A stretch of 64,000 nucleotides of DNA from Pseudomonas pharyngis (GCF_021602345.1 NZ_BQID01000001.1:620001-684000); one strand, 5' to 3'; counted from the first letter of the stretch, positions 50,273 to 60,783 are shown. The notes: generated from the letters alone by a model not told the origin. Numbers and translations: made by a program.

Positions 50273-52167
50273 GCGCTTTGCTCCAACTGACGGCCCGCGC
50301 CGCGTTTTTTCAAATGAATCATCAACAGCGAGATCGCTGCCGGGGTCACACCGGGGATCCGCGAAGCCTGGCCCAGCGTCTCGGGACGCGTGGCACCCAG
50401 CTTGCTCTGGATCTCCTTGGAGAGACCGGAAATGTTGGTGTAATCGATATCCACAGGCAGTTTCGTGTCTTCACTGGCACGCAGACGGGCGATTTCGTCC
50501 TGTTGGCGATCGATGTAACCGGCGTACTTGGTCTTGATCTCGACCTGTTCGGCGACCTGTGGATCTTCGGCGCCCTGCCCGGTCACTTCGACCAGACCAG
50601 CGTAGTCGATTTCCGGACGGCTCAAGAGATTGAGTAAGTTGTATTCGTGAGTCAGCGGCGTGCCGAATTTGTCGGCAATCGCATCGCCCTGCGGGGTGCC
50701 CGGGCGAACCCAGGTGCTTTTCAGGCGTTGCTCTTCGATTTCGATGCTTTCGCGTTTCTTGCAGAACGCTGCCCAGCGCGCGTCATCGACCAGGCCCAGT
50801 TCGCGACCTTTTTCGGTCAGACGCAGGTCGGCGTTGTCCTCACGCAGGATCAGACGGTACTCGGCACGGGAAGTGAACATGCGGTACGGCTCTTGGGTAC
50901 CGAGGGTGATCAAGTCGTCGACCAATACCCCAATGTAGGCTTCGTCGCGACGCGGGCACCAGGCTTCTTTGCCTTTCGCACGCAGTGCGGCGTTCGCGCC
51001 AGCCAGCAAACCCTGGGCGCCGGCTTCTTCGTAACCGGTGGTGCCGTTGATCTGGCCAGCGAAGAACAGGCCGCCGATGACTTTGGTTTCCAGGCTGTAC
51101 TTCAGGTCGCGCGGATCGAAATAGTCGTACTCGATCGCATAACCCGGACGCACGATGTGAGCGTTTTCCATGCCGCGGATTGATTGCACGATCTGCAATT
51201 GCACGTCGAACGGCAAGCTTGTGGATATCCCGTTCGGATAAAGCTCATGGGTGGTCAGGCCTTCCGGCTCGATGAACACCTGATGGCTTTCCTTGTCGGC
51301 AAATCGGTGAATCTTGTCTTCGATCGACGGGCAATAACGCGGACCAATGCCCTCGATTTCGCCTGCAGCGGAATACATCGGCGAGCGATCGAGGTTCGCG
51401 GCAATGATTTCGTGGGTGCGGGCGTTGGTGTGGGTAATCCAGCAACTGACTTGCCGTGGATGCTGTTCCTTGTTGCCCATGAACGACATCACCGGGATCG
51501 GCGTATCACCTGGCTGCTCGGTCATCACCGAGAAATCCACAGACTTGCCGTCGATACGCGGTGGCGTACCGGTTTTCAGGCGACCGACACGCAGCGGCAG
51601 TTCACGCAGACGATGCGCCAGGGCGATCGACGGTGGATCACCGGCGCGACCGCCGGAAAAATTCTGCAAGCCGATGTGGATAAGTCCGCCGAGGAACGTA
51701 CCAGTGGTCAACACCACGGAATCGGCGAAGAAACGCAGACCCATTTGGGTGACAACACCGCGTACCTGTTCCTGCTCGACGATCAGGTCGTCAGCGGCTT
51801 GTTGAAATATCCACAGGTTCGGCTGGTTTTCCAGTATTTCGCGGACAGCGGCTTTGTACAAAATCCGGTCGGCTTGCGCACGGGTTGCCCGTACGGCCGG
51901 GCCTTTGCGGCTGTTCAACACGCGAAACTGGATACCGCCCAGATCGGTGGCCATGGCCATCGCGCCGCCGAGGGCGTCGATTTCCTTGACCAGATGGCTT
52001 TTGCCAATGCCGCCGATGGCCGGGTTGCAACTCATGGCACCGAGGGTTTCCACGTTGTGCGTCAGCAGAAGGGTTTTTGCACCCATGCGTGCTGAGGCCA
52101 GTGCTGCCTCGGTACCGGCATGACCGCCGCCGATGACGATCACTTCAAAACGGGAAGGGAAATCCAC
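50269..52167 (-). CDS. mnmG: tRNA 5-carboxymethylaminomethyluridine synthesis protein MnmG (GidA)
   Basis: A 632-aa FAD protein that, with MnmE, modifies the wobble uridine of several tRNAs. The FAD motif is [23 protein letters not shown], and [21 protein letters not shown] and the C-terminal [17 protein letters not shown] are also present. Two GTG codons are adjacent; the second (52167) has GAGG 6 nt upstream and matches the usual MDFP start, so I prefer it. Upstream lies a DnaA-box region. In most pseudomonads mnmE is the next gene; here iron-uptake genes lie between. Confidence 0.96.
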   Translation of the reverse strand: MDFPSRFEVIVIGGGHAGTEAALASARMGAKTLLLTHNVETLGAMSCNPAIGGIGKSHLVKEIDALGGAMAMATDLGGIQFRVLNSRKGPAVRATRAQADRILYKAAVREILENQPNLWIFQQAADDLIVEQEQVRGVVTQMGLRFFADSVVLTTGTFLGGLIHIGLQNFSGGRAGDPPSIALAHRLRELPLRVGRLKTGTPPRIDGKSVDFSVMTEQPGDTPIPVMSFMGNKEQHPRQVSCWITHTNARTHEIIAANLDRSPMYSAAGEIEGIGPRYCPSIEDKIHRFADKESHQVFIEPEGLTTHELYPNGISTSLPFDVQLQIVQSIRGMENAHIVRPGYAIEYDYFDPRDLKYSLETKVIGGLFFAGQINGTTGYEEAGAQGLLAGANAALRAKGKEAWCPRRDEAYIGVLVDDLITLGTQEPYRMFTSRAEYRLILREDNADLRLTEKGRELGLVDDARWAAFCKKRESIEIEEQRLKSTWVRPGTPQGDAIADKFGTPLTHEYNLLNLLSRPEIDYAGLVEVTGQGAEDPQVAEQVEIKTKYAGYIDRQQDEIARLRASEDTKLPVDIDYTNISGLSKEIQSKLGATRPETLGQASRIPGVTPAAISLLMIHLKKRGAGRQLEQSA

Positions 52168-52275
52168 CACGCACCTCGTGCCTGCTTAAGTAGGTAATTC
52201 AGGAATAGTTTGAGATCAGGTTTCTGGACCTGGTCGGCAAGTATAGGGACTTCGCCCTTCCTAAAGAACCCTTTG

Positions 52276-52600
52276 CACAAAATTTAACCAGCTGTGGAGA
52301 ACTTGCGGTTAAAAGAATAAAAAAGAGAGAAATTTATAAAACCTTTGTTTTAAAGCTTATTCTTACTGCCCATGATATCTGTGGATAGATTTCTACAGGC
52401 CTTTATTTTCAATGTGTACAGAGATTCAAAACCCTGTGGCCATGTCGCCATGAGGCCCTTGGATAACCGGTGTAAGCCTGTGGATGAATGGGGTGGTTAT
52501 CCACAGAGGCAGTTATGTTCAGCTTTCAGGTCCTGTTATCAACTGCCCTCAGTGGCAGTTATTCACAGGGCTTAATCCACAGAAAATCGACGAAACGGCT
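52276..52600. other. Origin-like DnaA-box module upstream of mnmG
   Basis: The 571-bp gap 52168-52738 has no gene. An AT-rich stretch (52276-52365) is followed by DnaA-box-like sites at 52293-52301 (one mismatch), 52380-52388 (one mismatch), 52479-52487 (one mismatch), 52497-52505 (exact, plus), 52559-52567 (TTATTCACA) and 52573-52581 (one mismatch). AGGCCTT, GTACAGAG and the boxes stand at the same offsets as in the rpmH-dnaA region (0, +17, +36, +117, +179 from the first box). It looks like a second copy of the origin module; function is untested. Confidence 0.75.
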
Positions 52601-52698
52601 TTTCCAGGGCGCCATAAAAGCGCCTGTCCGGGGGCAGGTGACGGTGGAGAAGCTGATGGAGGGAAGTGACAGGGCTATTGTGAGAGAACGTAACAGAG

Positions 52699-52717
52699 GC
52701 TAATAATAGCCATTATC
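52699..52717. promoter_or_regulatory. Fur box before the fecI-like sigma factor gene
   Basis: The 19 bases GCTAATAATAGCCATTATC match 15 of 19 positions of the consensus GATAATGATAATCATTATC. It ends 21 bp before the sigma-factor start codon. This predicts iron repression of the fecIRA-type genes. Confidence 0.8.
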
Positions 52718-52738
52718 ATTAACTCACCAGTTGCTCCC

Positions 52739-53245
52739 ATGTCCCTACCCGCCCATAACGCTGCGATCGAGCAAATCTACGAGCAACACCATTCGTGGCT
52801 ATATGGTTGGCTGAAGGGAAAATTGCATGACGCCTGCGATGCGGCCGATGTCGCGCATGACACATTTGTGCGGATCCTGGCCGCCCGCAATGCGGCTCAG
52901 ATTCGCGAACCTCGGGATTATCTGGCCACCGTTGCACGCGGCCTGGTCATTGATCGGTATAGAAGACGCGCGATCGAGGCCGCGTATTTGCAGACCCTCG
53001 CCGCCAGATCTGAAGCCACGGCCATCAGCGAAGAAGACAAGGCGCTGATCATCGAAACCCTGGTTGCTGTGGATAAAGCCTTGGCCGGTCTTGGCGCACG
53101 AACCCAGCGGATCTTCATGCTTTCGCAGATCGATGGGCTGACTTATCAACAGATCGCCGTGCAGTTGAAGGTGTCGCTGACAACAGTGAAGAAGCACATG
53201 ATCCGCGCTTTGACGGAATGTGCCCTGATCATGGCGCAGCGTTGA
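52739..53245 (+). CDS. ECF sigma factor, FecI type
   Basis: A 168-aa iron-starvation sigma factor. Sigma region 2 (IYEQHHSWLYGWLKGKLHDACDAADVAHDTFVRIL and EPRDYLATVARGLVIDRYRRR) and region 4 (LGARTQRIFMLSQIDGLTYQQIAVQLKVSLTTVKKHMIRAL) are both visible. It would direct RNA polymerase to the receptor gene when the FecR-like partner signals ligand. A Fur box precedes it, and it shares TGATG with the fecR-like gene. It is encoded head-on to replication from the rpmH-dnaA origin, unlike its minus-strand neighbours. Confidence 0.9.
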   Translation: MSLPAHNAAIEQIYEQHHSWLYGWLKGKLHDACDAADVAHDTFVRILAARNAAQIREPRDYLATVARGLVIDRYRRRAIEAAYLQTLAARSEATAISEEDKALIIETLVAVDKALAGLGARTQRIFMLSQIDGLTYQQIAVQLKVSLTTVKKHMIRALTECALIMAQR

Positions 53246-54192
53246 TGGCCATCGCACCCAGCCGCAAGATTTTCGAAACCGCCGCCAGTTGGTACGTGCA
53301 GTTTCAAGCCGACCCGCCGACCCTCACCGAACAGAAAGCCTGGCAACTGTGGATAGATAGTGATCCAGCGCATCTGGCGGCGTGGAACCAGATGGAACAA
53401 CTACAGCGTCACCTCGGCACCCTGCCGCAAGATTTGAAACGTCGTGCGCTGAATACCGGCCAGCAACGGCGCCAGGTACTGAAGTTGTTGTTGCTCGCCG
53501 CAGGAACTGGTTTCGTTGGCTGGAATGTTCAGCAGCGTACCTCCCTTGGCGATGTCTGGGCCGACTATAAAACCGGCGTCGGTCAGCGCCGCAACATTAC
53601 ATTGGCCGATGGCAGCCAGATTCAGCTCAATACCGGTACAGCGATTGATGTGTCTTTTGACGCAGCCCAGCGACTGATCCGTTTACGCTCTGGAGAGATC
53701 CTGATTCAAACCGGCAAGCTCGGTGATCAACGGCCTTTTCTCGTCGAAACCCGCAATGGCCGGATTCAAGCGCTGGGTACCCGATTCTCTGTACATCAGT
53801 TGTCGGTTTCTACCCGTGTGGGTGTGCTGGAAGACCGGGTCAGCGTCCAGCCCGCCGACCTGTCGACAACCGCAATCATCCTGAAGGCGGGCGAAGGCGC
53901 CGACTTCGATGGTCGGCACATCGGGTTGATTCATCCTTTCAAATCCTCGGAAGTAGCGTGGACCAACGGTCAGTTGATTGTGCTCAATGCCCGGTTGGGC
54001 GAGGTGATCGACGAGTTGGGGCGCTATCGCAGCGGTGTTTTGCATTGCGATACCCGCGCACGGGATCTTCGGGTTTCCGGCACCTTTCGTCTCGACTCCA
54101 CCGACGCAGTGCTGGCCAATCTTCAGGCGTCCCTGCCGATAAAGGTCCGCTACTTCACCCGTTACTGGGTTTCGATCAGTCACGACGCCTGA
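53245..54192 (+). CDS. FecR-type anti-sigma/sigma-regulator
   Basis: A 315-aa protein. N-terminal cytoplasmic domain (AASWYVQFQADPPTLTEQKAWQLWIDSDPAHLAAWNQME) typical of FecR, then one membrane segment (KLLLLAAGTGFVGWNV, about 84-100), then the periplasmic FecR domain (ADYKTGVGQRRNITLADGSQIQLNTGTAIDV) and a C-terminal STN-like part that would contact the receptor's signalling domain. The ATG at 53245 overlaps the sigma-factor stop by one base. Confidence 0.88.
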   Translation: MAIAPSRKIFETAASWYVQFQADPPTLTEQKAWQLWIDSDPAHLAAWNQMEQLQRHLGTLPQDLKRRALNTGQQRRQVLKLLLLAAGTGFVGWNVQQRTSLGDVWADYKTGVGQRRNITLADGSQIQLNTGTAIDVSFDAAQRLIRLRSGEILIQTGKLGDQRPFLVETRNGRIQALGTRFSVHQLSVSTRVGVLEDRVSVQPADLSTTAIILKAGEGADFDGRHIGLIHPFKSSEVAWTNGQLIVLNARLGEVIDELGRYRSGVLHCDTRARDLRVSGTFRLDSTDAVLANLQASLPIKVRYFTRYWVSISHDA

Positions 54193-54312
54193 GCGAAAAA
54201 ATACCCGGGGAAAAATAATTGAACACAAGGGTTATCTTTTTTTGCCCTGACCCGGCCCTACAGGTAATCGCGATAAACGCGGCTCTTTGCCACTTTCAGG
54301 GCTTATCCACAC

Positions 54313-56748
54313 ATGCGTCTTCCCACGTTCCGTCAGCGTTTTTCCCACCACTGCATTGCCTACAGCTTACTGATCACCAGTGCTGCGTCCTGCCTGGTCA
54401 TCACCGATGACGCCTTCGCTGCGACAGCAGCTCAGCGGTACGCCATTGCTGCGGGACCGCTCGATACCGCCCTGAGCCAGTTCGCCTCGGCCGCGAATGT
54501 GATTCTGTCGTTCTCGCCGCAACAGACCAGCCGTTTGCGCAGCGCCGGGCTGAACGGCAACTTCAGCGTGGAACAAGGGTTTGCCCAACTGCTGCAGGGG
54601 TCGGGATTGCAAGCCGTGCCACAGGCGCCGGGAAGCTACATTCTGCAGGCACTGCCAAACGGCGATTCGCTGGAGCTGGCACCGACCAATATTAATGGTC
54701 AGCTGGCCAACCCGATGAACCTGGATTACGCCGACGACGTCGGTTACAAGGCGCAGAACAGTCGGGTCGGTACGAAAACCAGTACGCCGTTGTCGCAAAC
54801 ACCACGTTCCGTGTCAGTCGTAACCGCCCAACGCATGAAGGATCAGAAATCTCAGACACTCACCGAAGTACTCGGCTACGTACCGGGGATCTTTGCGCCA
54901 CCGTTTGCCGCCGGCGACAGTCTGGCGGGGGATCTGTTCTACATTCGCGGTTTCAACGCCACCGATTACGGCTACGGTCTGTTGCGTGATGGACTACGCG
55001 TACAGGGCAACCGGTATGACACCAGCACCGAGCCTTATGGCCTTGAGCGAGTGGAGATTTTCCGCGGCCCTTCTTCGCTGCTTTATGGGGAAAACGCACC
55101 GGGCGGGCTGGTTAATCTGGTGAGCAAACGTCCTACCGCTGTACCCCGGGGTGAAGTGCAACTGGGCTACGGCTCGAACAATCGCCGGCAGGTCGGCGTC
55201 GATGTCGCCGGTCCGCTCAACGACAGCGGCAACATTCTCGGGCGGGTGGTGATGCTCGGACGTAAATCGGACACCCAGACCGATCATGTCCCCGATGACC
55301 GGATCTATGTTGCACCATCCCTGACCCTGAATTTTGACGACTTCAATACCCTGACCCTGCTGGCCAACTACCAGAAGGATCACACCAACATGGAACTTGG
55401 CCTGCCAGCCGCCGGGACTTTGCTGACAAACCCCAACGGCAAGTTATCCAAAGGCACCATGCTTGGTGACCCGGACTGGAACACGTTCGAAAGGGAAACG
55501 TGGAGCACTGGCTATGAATTCAGCCACTCGTTCAACGATGACTGGCAGTTCCGTCAGAACTCTCGCTACATGCAGTCGCGCATCACCCGACATGAGACCT
55601 GGCCGGGCAACCTTAACAACGCCGGGTTCGGCACGCGTCTGAACATGACCGCCTACGATCGCTTCAATAAGTCGATGGTGTACTCGCTGGATAACCAACT
55701 GGAGGGCAAATTCCAGGTCGGTGGCCTGGAGAATACGGTGCTGGTCGGCGCCAGCTATGATCGTACCTCCTTCAATCAGGACTGGAATGCAGGGCTGGTC
55801 GGGTCGATTGATGTGTATAACCCCGTCTACCTGCGCGATCCGACCACGCCGATCGCGGTGCAAAACACCTTGCTCGAACAACAGATGAAAGGTGTTTATG
55901 CACAGATCCAGAGCAAATACGACCGCTGGCTGTTCCTGCTCGGTGGTCGTCAGGATTGGGTCGACAGTGATTTCCGCGACAAGGTGGCCCGCTCCAGCGA
56001 CATTAGTTCCGAGGACAAGAAGTTCACCTATCAGGGCGGAGTGATGTACCAGTTCGACAACGGTATGACGCCGTATGTCAGCTATTCCACTTCGTTTGTG
56101 CCGGTGCAACAGATCTCCAACGCCGGCGCGCCTCTCGATCCGATCACCAGCAGCCAGTACGAAGTGGGTCTCAAGTACGAACCGATCGGTTGGGACACCG
56201 CATTCACGGCGTCGGTGTATGACCTGCGCAAAAAGGACGACACCTACTTCGATGCCACGACGTCGAGTTACCGTCAGGTGGGCGAAAGCCGTTCCAAAGG
56301 TGTAGAACTTGAACTCAACAGCAATCTGACACAGAACCTGAATGTCACTGCGGCCTACACCTATACCGACGCCCGAATCACCAAAGACGCGACGACGTCA
56401 TTGGTCAAAGGCCACCAGATGACGGGCGTGCCGCGTAATCAGGCCTCGGTCTGGGCCAAATACCGCTTCCTTGATGGCGAACTGAAAGGATTGTACGTAG
56501 GGGGTGGTGTGCGTTACTTCGACAGTGCGTTCGCCTACACCTCGCCTTCGCTATACGGAAAGCTGGACGCCGGCGATGTGACGTTGGTGGATGCGGCGAT
56601 CGGTTATCAGATCGACACGCACTGGAGCGTCGACCTGAACGCGAAGAACCTGTTCGACAAGGAATATGTGTCTGGATGCAACGATGCCGGCCGCTGCTAC
56701 TGGGGCGAGGACCGCACCTTGCTCGGTACGGTTTCTTATAACTGGTAA
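54313..56748 (+). CDS. TonB-dependent siderophore receptor with signalling domain
   Basis: An 811-aa outer-membrane transducer. The signal peptide ends near DDAFA (residue 36). An STN signalling domain follows (about 40-115: YAIAAGPLDTALSQFASAANVILSFS), then the plug (about 155-270: TPLSQTPRSVSVVTAQRMKDQ; GLERVEIFRGPSSLLYG) and a beta-barrel ending in aromatic Trp (VSYNW). The plug and barrel are of the ferrichrome/hydroxamate receptor type (YIRGFNATDYGYGLLRDGLR), but the ligand cannot be fixed. The order sigma-FecR-receptor indicates cell-surface signalling. An exact DnaA box (54303-54311) lies right before the start codon. Confidence 0.9.
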   Translation: MRLPTFRQRFSHHCIAYSLLITSAASCLVITDDAFAATAAQRYAIAAGPLDTALSQFASAANVILSFSPQQTSRLRSAGLNGNFSVEQGFAQLLQGSGLQAVPQAPGSYILQALPNGDSLELAPTNINGQLANPMNLDYADDVGYKAQNSRVGTKTSTPLSQTPRSVSVVTAQRMKDQKSQTLTEVLGYVPGIFAPPFAAGDSLAGDLFYIRGFNATDYGYGLLRDGLRVQGNRYDTSTEPYGLERVEIFRGPSSLLYGENAPGGLVNLVSKRPTAVPRGEVQLGYGSNNRRQVGVDVAGPLNDSGNILGRVVMLGRKSDTQTDHVPDDRIYVAPSLTLNFDDFNTLTLLANYQKDHTNMELGLPAAGTLLTNPNGKLSKGTMLGDPDWNTFERETWSTGYEFSHSFNDDWQFRQNSRYMQSRITRHETWPGNLNNAGFGTRLNMTAYDRFNKSMVYSLDNQLEGKFQVGGLENTVLVGASYDRTSFNQDWNAGLVGSIDVYNPVYLRDPTTPIAVQNTLLEQQMKGVYAQIQSKYDRWLFLLGGRQDWVDSDFRDKVARSSDISSEDKKFTYQGGVMYQFDNGMTPYVSYSTSFVPVQQISNAGAPLDPITSSQYEVGLKYEPIGWDTAFTASVYDLRKKDDTYFDATTSSYRQVGESRSKGVELELNSNLTQNLNVTAAYTYTDARITKDATTSLVKGHQMTGVPRNQASVWAKYRFLDGELKGLYVGGGVRYFDSAFAYTSPSLYGKLDAGDVTLVDAAIGYQIDTHWSVDLNAKNLFDKEYVSGCNDAGRCYWGEDRTLLGTVSYNW

Positions 56749-56752
56749 GACA

Positions 56753-56791
56753 AAAAAGGGGCTGTGGATAAAATGTCCACAGCCCATTTTG
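56753..56791. terminator. Bidirectional terminator between the TonB receptor gene and mnmE
   Basis: A 10-bp stem (GGGCTGTGGA at 56759-56768 with TCCACAGCCC at 56776-56785), A-run before and TTTT after. It separates convergent genes. The stem and loop also contain an exact DnaA box (56763-56771). Confidence 0.85.
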
Positions 56792-58162
56792 TCATTTGCC
56801 GATACAGAAGCTGGAAAAGATCCTTCCCAGCAGATCATCGGAACTGAAGGCCCCGGTTATTTCACCCAGAGAATGCTGGGCCTGACGCAAATCCTCAGCG
56901 AGCAATTCGCCAGCGCCCGCCAGCGTCAGCTGGGCGCGACCGTGTTCCAACGCCGCACTGGCGTGACGCAAGGCCTCCAGATGCCGGCGCCGCGCACTGA
57001 AGCTGCTTTCCGAGGTTTGCTCGTAACCCATACAGGCCTTGAGGTGATCACGCAGCAGATCCAGCCCCTCTCCCGCAGATTTGGCGCTCAGGCTGATCGT
57101 CACATGGCCATCGTCACTGACTTCCAGGGCAATGGCTTCGCCAGTCAGATCGGCTTTGTTCCGGATCAATGTGACCTTCGCCGGATCCGGCCGGGTTTCG
57201 AGGAATTCCGGCCACAGGGCGAACGGATCGGCGGCCTCTGGCGCAGTGGCGTCGACTACCAGTAGCACTCGGTCAGCCTCGCCAATGGCTTTCAATGCTC
57301 GTTCAACGCCGATCTTTTCCACATGGTCATCGGTATCGCGCAGACCGGCGGTGTCCACAACGTGCAGCGGCATGCCGTCAATGTGGATATGTTCGCGCAG
57401 GATATCCCGGGTGGTGCCGGCGATTTCGGTCACGATGGCGGCTTCACGACCGGCCAGAGCGTTGAGCAGGCTGGATTTGCCGGCATTCGGACGACCGGCG
57501 ATCACCACGGTCATGCCGTCCCGCAGCAACGCGCCCTGCCCGGCTTCGCGCAATACGGTGGATAACTCGTCGCGCACCTTGTCGAGCATGCTCAGGACAT
57601 GGCCATCGGCAAGGAAGTCGATTTCTTCTTCCGGAAAGTCGATGGCCGCTTCGACATAGATCCGCAGACCGATCAGTTGTTCGGTGAGGTTATGCACACG
57701 TTGGGAAAATGCCCCCTGCAGAGAGCGCAGGGCATTGCGAGCAGCCTGTGCAGAACTGGCTTCGATCAGGTCGGCGATCGCCTCGGCCTGAGCCAGGTCG
57801 AGTTTGTCATTGAGGAATGCTCTTTCGCTGAATTCTCCGGGACGGGCCAGACGGCAGCCCAGTTCCAGGCAACGCTTGAGCAGCATGTCCAGAACGATCG
57901 GGCCGCCGTGGCCCTGCAGTTCCAGTACGTCCTCGCCGGTGAACGAGTTCGGCCCGGGGAAATACAGCGCCAGACCTTCATCCAGCACCTGTTGATCGTC
58001 AGTTAAGAACGGGCCGTAGTGGGCAAATCGTGGTTTCAGTTCACGGCCGCTGATGGCTTTGGCAGCAACGCTGGCCAGCGGCCCGGAAATTCGAACGATG
58101 CCCACACCACCACGGCCCTGGGCGGTGGCGACAGCTGCGATGGTTTCACGAGGTGCGCTCAT
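56792..58162 (-). CDS. mnmE: tRNA modification GTPase MnmE (TrmE)
   Basis: A 456-aa GTPase, partner of MnmG in wobble-uridine modification. The N-terminal tetrahydrofolate-binding domain begins [23 protein letters not shown]. The G domain has [18 protein letters not shown] (about 216-233), the switch TEIAGTTRD and NKADL, and the C-terminal CIGK with the catalytic Cys is intact. The start at 58162 ([10 protein letters not shown]) gives the usual length; six codons further up is a less likely alternative. Confidence 0.96.
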   Translation of the reverse strand: MSAPRETIAAVATAQGRGGVGIVRISGPLASVAAKAISGRELKPRFAHYGPFLTDDQQVLDEGLALYFPGPNSFTGEDVLELQGHGGPIVLDMLLKRCLELGCRLARPGEFSERAFLNDKLDLAQAEAIADLIEASSAQAARNALRSLQGAFSQRVHNLTEQLIGLRIYVEAAIDFPEEEIDFLADGHVLSMLDKVRDELSTVLREAGQGALLRDGMTVVIAGRPNAGKSSLLNALAGREAAIVTEIAGTTRDILREHIHIDGMPLHVVDTAGLRDTDDHVEKIGVERALKAIGEADRVLLVVDATAPEAADPFALWPEFLETRPDPAKVTLIRNKADLTGEAIALEVSDDGHVTISLSAKSAGEGLDLLRDHLKACMGYEQTSESSFSARRRHLEALRHASAALEHGRAQLTLAGAGELLAEDLRQAQHSLGEITGAFSSDDLLGRIFSSFCIGK

Positions 58163-58193
58163 AAACCGGTATCCAGACAAAAATGGCAGATAG

Positions 58194-58220
58194 CAAAACG
58201 CCCCACTAGGGGGCGTTTTG
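58194..58220. terminator. Rho-independent terminator of the rpmH-yidC operon
   Basis: An 11-bp stem (CAAAACGCCCC at 58194-58204 with GGGGCGTTTTG at 58210-58220), loop ACTAG. It lies 24 bp after the yidC stop and before mnmE. An exact DnaA box follows at 58228-58236. Confidence 0.85.
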
Positions 58221-58243
58221 AGTGGTGTTATCCACAGAGTAAG

Positions 58244-59926
58244 TTACGCCTCGGCTTTTTTCGTCGCCGCTTCGATCTTACGCGTGATGTACCACTGTTG
58301 GGCAATCGACAGGCAGTTGTTCACAACCCAGTACAGCACCAGACCTGCCGGGAACCACAGGAAGAAGAAGGTGAAGATGATCGGCATCATTTTCATCACC
58401 TTGGCCTGCATCGGATCCGGAGGTGTAGGGTTCAGACGCTGCTGGATGAACATGGTCGCGCCCATGATGATCGGCAGGATGAAGAACGGATCCTTGATCG
58501 ACAGGTCGGTAATCCACAGCATGAATGGCGCCTGGCGCATTTCCACGCTTTCCAGCAGAACCCAGTACAGGGAAAGGAAAACCGGCATCTGCACCAGGAT
58601 CGGCAAGCAGCCACCCAGCGGATTGATCTTCTCTTTCTTGTACAGCTCCATCATGGCTTGCGACATTTTCTGCCGGTCATCGCCATGTTGCTCTTTCAGT
58701 GCAGCCAGTTTCGGAGCCACGGCGCGCATGCGGGCCATCGACTTGTAGCTGGCGGCCGACAGAGGGAAGAAGATCCCTTTGATCAGCATGGTCAGGAAGA
58801 TGATCGACCAGCCCCAGTTGCCGACGATGCTGTGGATATGTTGCAGCAGCCAGAAGATTGGCTGGGCAATGAACCACAGAATGCCGTAGTCGACAGTCAG
58901 TTCCAGACCTGGGGACAACTCTTTCAGCACCGCCTGGCTTTTCGGACCGGCGTAAAGAACAGCGCTGGTCTCGACTTTCGCACCCGGTGCAGCGGTCAGC
59001 GAAGGACCGGTGTAACCGATGATGTAGTTGCCTTTGCTGTCTTTACGGGTCTGGACGATGTTGTTTTCGCCCTTCGGAGCAACCCATGCAGTCACGAAGT
59101 AGTGTTGCAGCCAGGCTACCCAACCACCGGTGACGGTTTCCTTGAGCTGAGCTTTGTCCATGTCCTTCATGGACACTTTCTTGTACGGCTCGGAACTTGT
59201 CCACAGGGCGGCGCCCAGGTACGTCGCGGTACCGGTTGCAGTTGTGGACGAAGGATCGGCGCTGGCATCGCGTTTCAGCTGGGCGAACATCGAACCGGAC
59301 CAGGGCTGAGCGCTCTGGTTGTCGATCAGATAAGTCACGGTCACGTCATACAGGCCACGTTTCAGAGTGAAACGCTTGATGTAATTGACGCCGTCCTTGC
59401 TGAACTTCAGGTCGACGACCAGTTGGTCCTGACCGTCAGCCAGTTGATAAGTCTTCTTCTCCGAGGAGTAGATCGGACGACCGGCCGGGTTTGCATCCGG
59501 ACCGTTGGTGCCAATCAGACCGCTCTGTGCCAGATAAGTACGTTCACCACCGTTGTCGAACAGCTGGAACGGAACGTCCGGACGATCCTGACGACGTGGA
59601 TACAGCGGCAAGGTCAGTTGGGCAACATCACCACCTTGTGGATCGATCGACAGATCGAGCACGTCGGTCTTGATCTGGATCAGATCCTTGCTGGCGGCGA
59701 CCGGCGTTTCGGCAGGTGCGCTGGTATCGCTTGCGGCGCGCGGAATATCGTCACTGGCAGCAGCATTATTGCCAGTGGCGGTGTCCGGCAAACCGGATGT
59801 AGTCGTACTGGAAGCAACATTCTGAGTCGGCAGGGCAGCCTGGCCATAGTCCTGGTTCCATTTAAGGACCATGACGTAGGACACGATTGCCAGGGCGACG
59901 ATCAGGATCGTGCGTTTGATATCCAT
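58244..59926 (-). CDS. yidC: Membrane protein insertase YidC
   Basis: A 560-aa inner-membrane insertase. N-terminal membrane anchor (MDIKRTILIVALAIVSYVMVLKWNQDYG), a large periplasmic domain (about 60-345), then five conserved helices with GWGWSIIFLT-like NWGWSIIFLTMLIKGIFFPLS, PLGGCLPILVQMPVFLSLYWVL and a basic C-terminus. It starts 2 bp after the yidD stop, in the standard rpmH-rnpA-yidD-yidC order. Confidence 0.97.
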   Translation of the reverse strand: MDIKRTILIVALAIVSYVMVLKWNQDYGQAALPTQNVASSTTTSGLPDTATGNNAAASDDIPRAASDTSAPAETPVAASKDLIQIKTDVLDLSIDPQGGDVAQLTLPLYPRRQDRPDVPFQLFDNGGERTYLAQSGLIGTNGPDANPAGRPIYSSEKKTYQLADGQDQLVVDLKFSKDGVNYIKRFTLKRGLYDVTVTYLIDNQSAQPWSGSMFAQLKRDASADPSSTTATGTATYLGAALWTSSEPYKKVSMKDMDKAQLKETVTGGWVAWLQHYFVTAWVAPKGENNIVQTRKDSKGNYIIGYTGPSLTAAPGAKVETSAVLYAGPKSQAVLKELSPGLELTVDYGILWFIAQPIFWLLQHIHSIVGNWGWSIIFLTMLIKGIFFPLSAASYKSMARMRAVAPKLAALKEQHGDDRQKMSQAMMELYKKEKINPLGGCLPILVQMPVFLSLYWVLLESVEMRQAPFMLWITDLSIKDPFFILPIIMGATMFIQQRLNPTPPDPMQAKVMKMMPIIFTFFFLWFPAGLVLYWVVNNCLSIAQQWYITRKIEAATKKAEA

Positions 59927-59928
59927 GA

Positions 59929-60174
59929 TTACTCGGCCATCGAAGAAGAACGGGAGGTAGGGATAGGTGGAACCGGGTCATAACCACCGGGATTCCACGG
60001 ATGACAGCGACCTAAACGACGAAAGGTCAGCCAGCCACCGCGCAGAAGGCCATGATTTTCGATGGCTTCATACGCGTAGCAAGAACAACTGGGGTAGAAA
60101 CGACAGTGACTGGCCATCAGGGGACTAATGGCGTAGCGATAAAACTGGATCGGAACGAGTGCCAGTTTACGCAT
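59929..60174 (-). CDS. yidD: Membrane protein insertion efficiency factor YidD
   Basis: An 81-aa protein with the amphipathic N-terminus [39 protein letters not shown] and the conserved Cys cluster, then [18 protein letters not shown]. It assists YidC-dependent insertion. It overlaps rnpA by 8 bp. Confidence 0.95.
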   Translation of the reverse strand: MRKLALVPIQFYRYAISPLMASHCRFYPSCSCYAYEAIENHGLLRGGWLTFRRLGRCHPWNPGGYDPVPPIPTSRSSSMAE

Positions 60175-60568
60175 CTGGACTGTCTACCCCTACAGTTTCG
60201 GTTTTGACTCCTGGTACCGGCTTGTTGCGTGCCAGACGTTTCCAGAGTTTGCCGAAATGCTGAATCAATTCGGGGTTTTCTACGTCACCCAAACCTTTGC
60301 GCGCGACGATAACGATGTCCCAGCCGACCAGTGAATCCTGGTGCAGGCGAAACGATTCGCGCATAAGACGTTTGAGGCGATTGCGCTCGACGGAGAGCTT
60401 GACGCTCTTTTTCCCGATAACCAGCCCGAGACGGGGGTGATCGAGATCGTTGTTGCGCGCAAGGAGCAGGAGATTTTTCCCCGGAACCTTGCCGGTAGGG
60501 GAGTCAAAGACTGCCTTGAAATGCCGGGGTGTAAGCAGACGCTTTTCCCGACTGAAGTCCTGACTCAC
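60167..60568 (-). CDS. rnpA: Ribonuclease P protein component
   Basis: A 133-aa basic protein that helps RNase P RNA cut tRNA 5' leaders. [20 protein letters not shown] at the start and the RNR motif in [18 protein letters not shown] are characteristic. The start is GTG at 60568, which gives the standard N-terminus; a longer frame upstream overlaps rpmH. The GGAG sits directly against this GTG, so translation may depend on coupling to rpmH, 16 bp upstream. Confidence 0.94.
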   Translation of the reverse strand: MSQDFSREKRLLTPRHFKAVFDSPTGKVPGKNLLLLARNNDLDHPRLGLVIGKKSVKLSVERNRLKRLMRESFRLHQDSLVGWDIVIVARKGLGDVENPELIQHFGKLWKRLARNKPVPGVKTETVGVDSPDA

Positions 60569-60584
60569 CTCCAGTGCCGGATTA

Positions 60585-60719
60585 TCAAACTGCCAGACGT
60601 GCGCGGCCTTTGGCGCGACGACGCGACAGTACGGCACGACCGTTCTTGGTAGCCATGCGAGCACGGAAACCGTGGGTACGAGCGCGTTTGATAGTGCTTG
60701 GTTGGAAAGTACGTTTCAT
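60585..60719 (-). CDS. rpmH: 50S ribosomal protein L34
   Basis: A 44-aa very basic ribosomal protein, read directly from the minus strand: it starts [18 protein letters not shown], continues with [18 protein letters not shown] and ends RARLAV. It is followed by rnpA after 16 bp and marks the left edge of oriC. Confidence 0.97.
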   Translation of the reverse strand: MKRTFQPSTIKRARTHGFRARMATKNGRAVLSRRRAKGRARLAV

Positions 60720-60783
60720 GTCGTGTTACCTGGTTCGTCCACAACGGGCCGGAATGGCCCCCGTTTTAAGAGACCGGGGATTC

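Noticed and set aside
60569-60664. N-terminal extension of RnpA
   Set aside because: It overlaps rpmH in another frame and is not found in RnpA proteins; the GTG at 60568 gives the usual N-terminus.
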